Notes: generated by a model not told the origin, from the sequence alone. A stretch of DNA of 18,228 nt from Hirudo medicinalis (GCA_011800805.1 MPNW01001435.1:9270-27497); one strand, 5' to 3'. Counted from the first letter of the stretch, positions 7,871 through 14,668 are shown. Numbers and translations are program-made.

Positions 7871-10150
7871 GTAATGACTCGGGCATGTTGTCGGTGTTGA
7901 TCTGCCTGATCAATAGTTATAACGAGCGGTGTTGTCCTGTCGCTATTACTTGTGTTGGTGTGTTATTTGTAGTTCATTTATGTAGCGCCGTATGTGTAGC
8001 GTTAGAGGTGCTTTTTGCTGACCGTCTGCTCCCAGGGGGCGCGATGCGTTACGACTATTGTAAGCAGGAACCCTACCCTCTGAGATAGCCTGCACGCCTT
8101 GATTTGGATTAATTTAGTGAGCTTTGATGTAAAAGTTTCTGTAAAGCACATCGCCAATACTTATCCTCGAGCTGTTTAGTCGGGCAGGATTGTGAGATGA
8201 GGGACTGTTTCCATTTTCAGTGGAATTCCATGGATCGGTCGGAGCAGATGAAGTACTACGACATGGCAAGGAGAGAAAAAGAACTGCACGGGTATTTGAT
8301 GCATTTGACTTAAACCGGGGTTGAATAAATTAGCACGATTGGCTACCCTCGCTCCTATTGGCTCGGCAGGCAACTCCACCCCTTCTGGTCGGCCAGGGAC
8401 AACTACAGCAAGAAGAGGAAAAGGAAGGAAACTCCGAGGGGGTATGAATCTGAGGAAGGTAAGGATGGTGCAAATTCGAAAATGGTTTTTGGTTAGCTGA
8501 ATAAAGGTGGCCTTTTCGTCCAGCAGCAGCCGACGGTTTCTTGGGTGCCAAGAAATGCAGAGCAAGGTTTGGGATGGATAAGCAGTTGTGGTGTAAGTCT
8601 TGCAGGTACGTTGGTGGTGTTTGTCGTTGTAGTGGTGGAGGTGGTGATGGTGATGGTTATGGTTTACGATTTTGAGTATTTTCAAGATTGATGATTTGGT
8701 AATCTGGTATCACACCGCTTTCTTGGCCATTCGGTTTTGATACTATACTTATTGTAAGATGGTGATTTTCATAGGCTGAAGAAGCGGTGTGCCCGATTCC
8801 TTCGCGATACGAACTCTAATTCGAAGGAAAACCATTTGGAAAACCATCATTCCATGTCTTCGTGTCTCAATGTTTCCAACAGCTTTGGCTTCTGTGCTTC
8901 AAAAACCTTGAACTGTGACGGTAGTGAGGCTCGCAGGGTCTTGAAGGACGTTCAGCCAATGGAAAGCAGGGTGTTGCCTTTTCATGGAGGTCACGGGACA
9001 TATTCCTCGACGAGTGACCAGGGTCGGTCTGGCTCGGGCGGGTTTCCTCGACAGGGTTTCTGTACCGGAGGATTTTCTTCTGCTAATTATGGCGCGCGGG
9101 TGTACTCCATGATGACGAACCAATCCCAACTTCACGGCCAGAGCGATGATTACCTCGGTCGAGATTGTTGGAGGTGAGGGATTGCCGTGGTCGTCATTAC
9201 AATGTTTTGGTTTTTATCTGCTGCTAAATTTGCTTCTGTGACAAAGTTACGCAATTAACATATGCTAAAAAAGGTGTCACTAGTTGTGCGACGAACGATG
9301 ATTGTTTTACTACACTTGGCCATTTTATTTCTTACTTCAAATGCCAGTCATCGACATAATAGTATTTTCGCTGTTAAACTGTAAACTCATTCTATCCCAG
9401 TGTATGTGAGGACGCTGCCCCCGATCTCGGAGAGAAAAGCTTCTCTTTGGCAGACCGTTCGACCGGGTTCGTCTTCCCCTCGGACGCGTCTCCTTTCAAT
9501 CCGTACGTAGACACCCGTCCTCTGACGTCTGCTTGGAATGTGGGGGTCAGCCAAGGACAACCTTACGGGGGCTTCGAGCCGTTCGTTTCGAATGAAGATG
9601 CAGGTTTTCCGGGTCTGGAGGGGAGAAGTGGCTCTTCGGTCGATCGTCAGACTTTTCCAGATCGTTCCTTCGGTAGCCACCCTGGTGTCTGGGCAGTTTG
9701 TGCTTCGTCACCTGGACTCGTGTCCTGTAATACAGGGAGTGCCCAGCCTTATTGGAGGCTTCTAGTTCTTGTTACCCGATCTGTCGGCAAGGCTTATACC
9801 ATTCGCCAACGGATTTCGCCGTGGATATGTACTCTGCTGCCCTGCCCGTTTCAAGGCTGTGCTCGCTAGGCCCTCAAGTGATGGGAAGTTACGAACGTCA
9901 TCCTCATCAATCCAGTTGTGTTTCTGGATATGAAGTGTCGTCGTCTTTCGACTCAGTTGGAGATCAGGGCCTTGGTTCGTGCCCAGGGTCGATGCACGCC
10001 AGCGACCAGTTGCGGGCTCGTTCCCCGGCGCTCAGTGAGGACGGTTTCGTGGTTTTTCTTGGTGGTTGTTTGGCGATGTACTTGCTGGCACTGCTGGCGT
10101 CCTCGGTGGCGTTCGTGATGTTCGCTTGCATATTGTTTCTGGTTCTGTAG
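7671..10150 (+). CDS. TCF: TCF/LEF transcription factor, copy 2 (HMG box, C-clamp; at least seven exons)
   Basis: HMG-box Wnt effector acting in the nucleus. Exons: 7671-7870, 8221-8291, 8370-8458, 8530-8605, 8775-9173, 9401-9672 and 9747-10150, all with GT-AG borders and consistent phases. The HMG box starts [16 protein letters not shown], continues [12 protein letters not shown] / [18 protein letters not shown] and ends at SARDNY, with a KKRKRKE basic tail. The C-clamp [17 protein letters not shown] plus LKKRC keeps all four Cys but has 11, not the usual 12, residues between the first two. A C-terminal region of roughly 350 residues, Ser/Gly/Pro-rich, follows and ends in a very hydrophobic stretch. 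Introns are mostly 70-350 nt, far shorter than in copy 1. No beta-catenin-binding N-terminus was recognised. The core is certain; the ends are tentative. Confidence 0.88.
7871..8220 (+). other. Intron of TCF copy 2 with dispersed repeat and TCF-site match
   Basis: This 350-nt intron interrupts the HMG box. It contains a copy of an interspersed repeat (7970-8095, related to 14077-14205). It also contains GCTTTGATG at 8121-8129, a full match to the TCF/LEF consensus SCTTTGATS, which would allow the gene to bind its own product. Confidence 0.6.
7970..8095. repeat. Interspersed repeat, copy A
   Basis: It shares catttatRtagcgcc at its start, ttacgact and gcaggaac in its middle and cctgca near its end with 14077-14205. 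Such strings in the same order mark a dispersed SINE- or MITE-like family. Confidence 0.6.
8221..8291 (+). CDS. TCF: TCF copy 2, middle HMG-box exon
   Basis: The exon is 71 nt, bounded by ccattttcag and CACGG/gtattt. It reads [18 protein letters not shown] then EKELH. It has the same length, phases and a near-identical peptide as the exon at 325-395. The intron after LH, before QL, interrupts HMG helix 3; vertebrate TCF genes, as I recall them, have no intron there, so it may be lineage-specific. Confidence 0.93.
8370..8458 (+). CDS. TCF: TCF copy 2, HMG-box end and basic tail exon
   Basis: The exon follows acceptor tggctcggcag after a 78-nt intron. It reads [19 protein letters not shown] and then [10 protein letters not shown], ending GAAG/gtaagg in phase 1. 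An earlier gt at 8441 (GAGGG/gtatga) is a possible alternative donor. The Tyr of the usual LYP motif is His here. KKRKRK is the nuclear-localisation and DNA-bending tail. Confidence 0.92.
8530..8605 (+). CDS. TCF: TCF copy 2, first C-clamp exon
   Basis: The exon follows a triple acceptor CAGCAGCAG (8521-8529). With the last one used it reads ADGFLGAKK then [16 protein letters not shown], ending TGCAG/gtacgt in phase 2. These residues carry the first three zinc-binding Cys of the C-clamp, which recognises GC-rich helper sites next to TCF sites. The loop between Cys 1 and Cys 2 is 11 residues, one fewer than in other TCFs I know. Confidence 0.92.
8775..9173 (+). CDS. TCF: TCF copy 2, second C-clamp exon and C-terminal region
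   Basis: The acceptor is gattttcatag. The exon completes Arg and reads LKKRCARF, the end of the C-clamp with its fourth Cys, then about 120 residues rich in Ser, Gly, Asn and His (for example [17 protein letters not shown]), ending TTGGAG/gtgagg in phase 2. The exon border within the C-clamp is the same as in copy 1 (3772). Confidence 0.9.
9401..9672 (+). CDS. TCF: TCF copy 2, C-terminal exon
   Basis: The acceptor is tctatcccag. The phase-2 join gives [18 protein letters not shown] and continues with an open, Ser/Pro/Gly-rich frame (for example [15 protein letters not shown]). The 3' end is inferred. A donor at 9672 (TTCG/gtagcc) joins in phase to 9747. If it is not spliced, this frame continues to a stop at 9869 and gives another C-terminus (...[20 protein letters not shown]). 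Confidence 0.7.
9747..10150 (+). CDS. TCF: TCF copy 2, last coding exon with hydrophobic C-terminus
   Basis: The proposed acceptor is gagtgcccag. The frame reads [20 protein letters not shown] and on through Ser-rich sequence typical of a TCF tail, then ends in 34 residues that are almost all hydrophobic (starting [17 protein letters not shown]) directly before the TAG at 10148. Such an end resembles a membrane helix and is unexpected in a nuclear factor. The junction to the previous exon is inferred, so the frame is likely but not proven. Confidence 0.6.
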
Positions 10151-10412
10151 CCAGTGAGAAGAACATAGGGATGTCTGTACATCTGGCAGTCTGATTGTGA
10201 TTTTGATTCTGAGTTATGTTCTGGATGGATTTTCGTTGCAATTGTGCTTCATGAATTTTTTTTTTTTTTTATTTGGGGAAAACCTGTTTGACCTACGTGG
10301 GCTAGTGGCGGTGCAATGTGAAACTGAATGGATTTTTTTTTTGCTCCGATTTTGTTGGAACGTTTGGTTTGGTTAGCGGGGGGAAAAGGCTCTTCCCGCA
10401 TCAAGTCGGCCA

Positions 10413-10418
10413 AATAAA
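10413..10418 (+). terminator. Poly(A) signal of TCF copy 2
   Basis: AATAAA lies about 265 bp after the proposed stop codon at 10150, a normal 3' UTR length for such a compact gene. Confidence 0.5.
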
Positions 10419-10925
10419 TACACTGCCCGATTCTTGTTCGTTTTGATATTTTTGTTTTTTTGAAGTCTGTTTTAGCCAGCTAGTGCTCGCAAAGCTGGGT
10501 TCCACTCACCTCTGGACAGCTGGGATTGGATAGGGTCTGGGCGTCGTTCGGGTCTACTGGCCTCGCTAGAAGTTAACCCCCCTGGGTTTGCGGGTGTCGT
10601 GACTTTAGATTTTAAAGTTTGGCTCAGTAGGTATGCAGGGTCCTGAGGTGTTGTGGTTTCCGCTACGATTTATAAATAATAATAATAAATAATAGTTAAT
10701 TTATAATTTGTTGTTTATTCGCTTGATATCGGTGCTAATGCCGAAACAATTTCCTCGGAATGATGGCCTCTACTGCATCAGGGGAGCCCCAATTTATTCA
10801 ATGGAAGTCCGGTCCCACCCACCTGTCCATCACGCAACACGCGAGGTTCTCCATCTGGATTTGGACCTGGATTGAGCTTCCAGTTCAACTGGCTGGAGAA
10901 GCTTTAATAATCTGGTAGCAGTGAG
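10419..10925. other. Intergenic DNA, no gene seen
   Basis: This is unique-looking sequence without a supported frame. An AAT tract with the flank AATAGTTAATTTATAAT (10686-10706) repeats a string also present near 536-558. Confidence 0.4.
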
Positions 10926-10941
10926 TGGTAGCCGTGGTAAC

Positions 10942-11024
10942 GAGAATGATGGTGGTGGTGGTGTTGGTGATGATGGTGGCGGTGGTGGTGATGATGGTGG
11001 TGGTGGTGGTGGTGGTGATGATGA
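10942..11024. repeat. GGT/GAT microsatellite
   Basis: Mixed GGT and GAT units. Two TTAGGG units (gggttagggttaggg) follow near 11077, too few to call telomeric. Confidence 0.85.
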
Positions 11025-11225
11025 CGTGGTTCAAGGCCGTTGTTTCTTTGATGCGGCGATGGGGTCTGTTCGCGGGGGTTAGGGTTAGGGCCTCGAAATT
11101 CTACCCACCGATGGGTTGGTTCGTGGAAGTCGCCCACATTCCCTGGCGTACAATTGATTGGGTGCCATGGTGTGGTGGGGCTGCTAACAAATCTCAATGC
11201 CCTGTAAGGACGAGTGGCTCGGGCG

Positions 11226-11474
11226 ATGCTAACTACCGAATATGAAATTTTAAAACTACCTAAATCTCAAAAAAAGCTGAATGATCACAGCTGTAACCAA
11301 CCGCAACTAACAAAAGCGGAACTGGGGGGTACCAATGGTCAATCCAATGGTCCTCATCATCATCATCATCATTACAGTCGCAACATCATCATCACCACCA
11401 TCATCTTCGTAGTCGTCGTCGCAGTCACCGACTTCCTACCTCTGTCGACCAGAAAAACACGGCGACCCACTTAA
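11226..11474 (+). CDS. Hypothetical small ORF with His6 run
   Basis: From the ATG at 11226 the frame reads MLTTEYEILKLPKSQKKLND and on, with Gln/Asn/Lys-rich sequence, a His6 run from a CAT repeat, then a hydrophobic Ile/Val stretch from ATC/GTC repeats, and a TAA at 11474. The first 45 residues look protein-like, but the rest is microsatellite. I recognise no family. It lies just upstream of the regulatory cluster at 11502. It may be a chance frame. Confidence 0.15.
   Translation: MLTTEYEILKLPKSQKKLNDHSCNQPQLTKAELGGTNGQSNGPHHHHHHYSRNIIITTIIFVVVVAVTDFLPLSTRKTRRPT
11348..11425. repeat. CAT/ATC/GTC microsatellite
   Basis: Short CAT, ATC and GTC runs, read as His6 and Ile/Val stretches in the frame at 11226. 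Confidence 0.75.
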
Positions 11475-11501
11475 CTACGCTGTTAGCGGAGTGACTGATC
11501 G

Positions 11502-11563
11502 GTTGCCAAGCAACGTCTATGACGTCATCGATCACGTGACTGATTAAAAAAAAAATATGGCGG
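11502..11563. promoter_or_regulatory. Promoter-like cluster: X-box-like palindrome, CRE, E-box, YY1 site
   Basis: Within 62 bp there are GTTGCCAAGCAAC (11502-11514, an RFX X-box-like inverted repeat), TGACGTCA (11520-11527, full CRE), TCACGTGA (11532-11539, USF/MITF-type E-box) and AATATGGCGG (11554-11563, YY1-like and containing an ATG). These motifs are known to concentrate at metazoan promoters. Motifs are seen directly; function is inferred. A possible target is a frame starting at or after 11557. Confidence 0.5.
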
Positions 11564-11566
11564 TGA

Positions 11567-11620
11567 TTATTGGGGAGCGACGCGCGGTCAACAATTACCA
11601 GTGTTGACGACGCTACTGCC

Positions 11621-11651
<31 letters not shown>

Positions 11652-11950
11652 ATGATGCTGGTGGTGATGATGATGATGATGATGATGAATCGCTTTTTTT
11701 TGGTGAATTTCAGATTGAACGGCTGTTAGAACATGATCAAAAGGATCCCTGAGGAACGTCCGAGCACGACAGCAATGGCCAACAGCCATCATCAACGTCG
11801 TCATCAACATCGTCATCATCGTCGTCGTCATCAACAACGTCATCATCGTCGTCGTCATCAACATCGTCATCATCGTCGTCGTCGTCTTCACGACTAATCT
11901 CGGCTCCTCCAATAACAGAACCATCAGCGACTCCCGCAACAAAAACATGA
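11567..11950 (+). pseudogene. Open frame with Ala/Asp/Ser runs, split by one in-frame TGA
   Basis: One reading frame stays open for about 127 codons except for a TGA at 11750-11752. Before it are an Ala8 run and Asp runs, followed by ESLFFGEFQIERLLEHDQKD and P. After it come GTSEHDSNGQQPSS, a Ser/Thr run of about 40, and RLISAPPITEPSATPATKT before a second TGA. The runs are translated microsatellites, but the non-repeat parts look protein-like. An acceptor-like ggtgaatttcag ends at 11711. It could be a broken gene, an exon pair, a recoded UGA or chance. Confidence 0.2.
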
Positions 11951-12042
11951 CACCTTTTGATGACGTCGTCAACAATAATAAACCCGATAACGACCAAGGT
12001 CGCAACAACAACGACAATAATATTAATAATAACAACAACAAC

Positions 12043-12079
<37 letters not shown>

Positions 12080-12262
12080 TTAACAACAACAATAATAATA
12101 ACATTATTAATAACAACAACAACAATAATAATAATATTAATAACAACAACAACAATAATAATAATAATATTAATAACAACAACAACAATAATAATAATAA
12201 TAAAAACAACAACAATAATAATAATAATAAAAACAACAACAATAATAATAATATATATAATA
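11620..12262. repeat. Block of GCT, GAT, TCA/TCG and AAC/AAT arrays
   Basis: GCT/GAT at 11620-11690, mixed TCA-TCG-ACA units at 11790-11888 and an AAC/AAT array at 12015-12262. The last shows a higher-order unit of about 30-33 bp (ATTAATAACAACAAC then AAT repeats) repeated several times. The block lies between two promoter-like clusters. Confidence 0.85.
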
Positions 12263-12337
12263 ATTTCTTTCGTCATAATAATTAAGTTCATGACGACGAC
12301 AACAACGACAACAGAACGACAACGATCAGGACGGTCG

Positions 12338-12448
12338 CCATTGGTCGACTTTGAATGGCACGTGATGATGACGTATCGCAGCGGAAGTCATGTTGACGTC
12401 AGACGCATGTCCCTGGTCTATTGTGCAATATTACCATACATTTGGAAG
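12338..12448 (+). promoter_or_regulatory. Promoter-like cluster followed by an ATG mini-exon
   Basis: Motifs in order: CCATTGG (12338-12344, reverse CCAAT), CACGTG (12359-12364), TGACGTAT (12369-12376), GCGGAAGT (12381-12388, ETS) and TGACGTCA (12394-12401). Six bases later an ATG at 12407 opens 14 codons, [14 protein letters not shown], ending at TGGAAG/gtaagg (12448), a consensus splice donor in phase 0. This looks like a promoter with a first coding exon. No downstream exon could be joined with confidence, since a GGAT repeat array follows. Confidence 0.4.
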
Positions 12449-12505
12449 GTAAGGATTGCAGGATATCAAATTAAATGTGTTTCTATATGGCAAGTCACCT
12501 GATCG

Positions 12506-12955
12506 TTGGATGGATGGATGGAAGGAAGGATGGATGGATGGATAGTTGGATGGATGGATGGATAGTTGGATGGATGGCTGGATGGATAGTTGGGTGGATG
12601 GATGGAGGGAAGGAAGGATGGATGGTTGGATGGAAGGATGAGTGGATAGATGGATGGTTAGATGGATGGTTGGTTGGAAGGATGAGTGGATAGATGGATG
12701 GTTAGATGGATGGTTGGTTGGAAGGATGAGTGGATAGATGGATGGTTGGATGGATGGATGGAAGGATGAGTGGATAGATAGATAGTTGGATGGTAGGAAG
12801 GATGGATGGAAGGAGAAATGGTTGGATGGAAGGATTAATGGATAGATGGATGGACGGATGGAAGGATGAATCGATAGGTGGGTGGTTGGATGGAAGGATA
12901 GTTGGATGGATGGATGGAGAAATGGTTGGATGGACGAATTAATGAATGGATGGAC
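12506..12955. repeat. GGAT tetranucleotide array
   Basis: About 450 bp of degenerate GGAT/GGTT/GGAA units. A 44-bp higher-order unit (starting ggaaggatgagtgg) begins at 12632, 12676 and 12720. Confidence 0.9.
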
Positions 12956-13031
12956 CGGATTTAAAAATATCCACTCTTTTTTCCATCCATCCTTCCTTTC
13001 ACGAATAAAGCAACCACATGATTAAAGGAGT

Positions 13032-13259
13032 ATGAGTAGACGTTCCTGGTTGAAAAATCAGGACTGGTTGGGTGGGGGGCATGGGTGCCTGGGTGGGTGG
13101 CGTGGGAGTGGATCAGAGTTAGAGCCATCACTAATGAGTTTTTGTTTATTTAAAAAAGAAATTGTATCAACAAGAAGTGAAACTACTTATCATGAAGGGC
13201 TGAAGAGACAAATGAGAGCTACCCGTGACTCCTTGTTGGACTTGCTGTCTTTCCTCTGA
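13032..13259 (+). CDS. Hypothetical 75-residue ORF or terminal exon
   Basis: The frame from the ATG at 13032 has a Gly/Trp-rich front and a credible helical second half (LMSFCLFKKEIVSTRSE, then YHEGLKRQMRATRDSLLDL and LSFL) before a TGA. The second half looks like a real protein C-terminus with heptad-like Leu/Met spacing. It could be the last exon of the gene that begins at 12407, but no acceptor with a matching phase was identified. I do not recognise the family. Confidence 0.3.
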   Translation: MSRRSWLKNQDWLGGGHGCLGGWRGSGSELEPSLMSFCLFKKEIVSTRSETTYHEGLKRQMRATRDSLLDLLSFL

Positions 13260-13412
13260 TCATCCATCCATCCATTCATCCAACCATTCATTCATCCATC
13301 CAACCAGCCTTCAATCCGTCATTTCATCGGTATCCATCCTACCCATCCACACATCCATCCATACACGCATCCACCCATCCATCCACCCAACATCCATCCA
13401 CCCATCCAAGCC
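13259..13412. repeat. ATCC tetranucleotide array, inverse of 12506-12955
   Basis: Degenerate CATC/CATT units, the reverse complement type of the GGAT array about 300 bp upstream. The two could pair as arms of a large hairpin, with the ORF at 13032 in the loop. Confidence 0.85.
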
Positions 13413-13723
13413 TCCTTCAATAGACCCACTGGGCGTGCATGCAGTAGCATCGGCTGCTACATTTAATAATGCAACGGGAGTGTGCATGACCCTCTTTAAC
13501 GAGCCACTAATTGGCATTCAATAAGGCCTATCTTATTCCCATCCAGACGAAGATCACCAGTCAGGTGCTCGCCCGGGGTTTGTGTAGGGGCGGAGCTTGA
13601 ACCCGCGGATGTCCAGGTGGAATGAGTTGGGGGTGTGGGAATCCAAGGAGAATATTTTATTGGGTTTGTCAAACTAAGATTGGTTCGGAATTGGATGAGA
13701 TGGATTTCTTTTGTGGTTGTGAA

Positions 13724-13795
13724 TGTAATTGTTGTTGTCGTTGGTGTTGTTGTTGTTGCTGTTGGTATTGTTGTTAATGTTGTTGTTGTTGGTCA
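13724..13795. repeat. GTT microsatellite
   Basis: Interrupted GTT units directly next to the tRNA-like element at 13823-13892. On the minus strand this is an AAC tract downstream of the tRNA-like part, consistent with the simple tail of a SINE. Confidence 0.75.
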
Positions 13796-13822
13796 ATAAA
13801 CGTCTGCTACATAACTGGATGA

Positions 13823-13892
13823 TCCCTCGACGGGATTCGAATCCGTGCCATCGTGAGCGGCGAAGTCTTAACCACCATTGGACCATGCGGGA
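13823..13892 (-). repeat. tRNA-like sequence (tRNA pseudogene or SINE head)
   Basis: Read on the minus strand it starts TCCCGCATGGTCC, an A-box-like D arm (TGGTCCAATGGTGG), and has GATTCGAATCC, an almost perfect B box, before CGTCGAGGGA. The acceptor stem pairs at five of seven positions, and the T stem has an A-C mismatch next to the loop. A 7-nt anticodon loop can be drawn but lacks U33. It is therefore better read as a tRNA-derived SINE or decayed tRNA than as a working gene. Confidence 0.5.
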
Positions 13893-14076
13893 TCTTTTGT
13901 AATTGTTGGTGTTGCTGTGCCATTTGTAGGGATTCGGAGAGGACCTGGATGTCATGACCTTGTAGTTGTCTGGGATTAACGTCTGGGTTGAGTGTCATGT
14001 TTTTTTTTATTTAGCCGATCTTTTGAGTGCCTTTTGTATCCGAATGGGATGTGAAGGCACTTTTTAATCGATCTAC

Positions 14077-14205
14077 CATTTATATAGCGCCCCCACCCGA
14101 GGGCGCTCCCTGGCAGTGCAGGCTGGGTTGCGAACACGACACATTACGACTGTTGCTATTACGACCGCAAGCAGGAACGCCACCCATTCGGCCAACCTGC
14201 ATGTT
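14077..14205. repeat. Interspersed repeat, copy B
   Basis: It starts catttatatagcgccc, has gagggcgct, then ttacgact...gcaagcaggaac and ends aacctgcatg. See copy A at 7970. A short third fragment (catttgcatagcgtcagaggcgcc) is at 563-586. Confidence 0.6.
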
Positions 14206-14338
14206 GAATTCATCAGATGATTCTGTCGGATTCAAACGGATGATGAGGCAAACAGGTGACTTGTGGCAGGTTCAAAATTCACCTTTGGACGACCAATGCT
14301 TTTTTTCATTATTTTTGTATCACTCTCTTTTAGCATAA

Positions 14339-14457
14339 TCACCATCGTCATCCGGTCAATGTCATCCTCTTCGTCATCTTTATCATCGTCATCATTATCA
14401 CCATCAACATCATCACCATCATCATCATCACCATCATCGTCATCATCATCATCATCA
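14339..14457. repeat. ATC/GTC microsatellite
   Basis: Degenerate ATC-type array. Confidence 0.8.
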
Positions 14458-14543
14458 AGAGAGAAGCCCAAAGCGGCAAAATAAGCAGACGTCCTGCGCA
14501 TGAAATATTCACAGTTTCAACGCCTGTAGACTAGGCATGCGTC

Positions 14544-14668
14544 CATCAAAGGGTAATTTTCATTTCCTAGCGGACTGCCACAGGTTTCACCCCCTCACAC
14601 CAACCCCCCTCCCGCCTGTAGCCAGCCGGTGGGAAATGAAGTGCCCCATATTAGGGCTGGTGACGTCA
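14544..14668. promoter_or_regulatory. Regulatory cluster: TCF site, SRF CArG box and CRE
   Basis: CATCAAAGG (14544-14552) is a reverse-strand match to SCTTTGATS, the TCF/LEF consensus. CCATATTAGG (14646-14655) is a perfect CArG box, the same ten bases as the core of the vertebrate c-fos serum response element. TGACGTCA (14661-14668), a full CRE, follows five bases later. A possible ATG exon is at 14703 (MLDFEDVFLESIHSHR), with a gt at 14788. Motifs are certain; promoter function is inferred. Confidence 0.5.

Noticed and set aside
11075..11095. TTAGGG repeats suggesting a telomere remnant
   Set aside because: Only two units; chance cannot be excluded.
11613..12502. Long frames of poly-Leu, poly-Val/Ile, poly-Asn and poly-Thr on both strands
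   Set aside because: Products of AAC/AAT and TCA/TCG arrays that lack stops in most frames.
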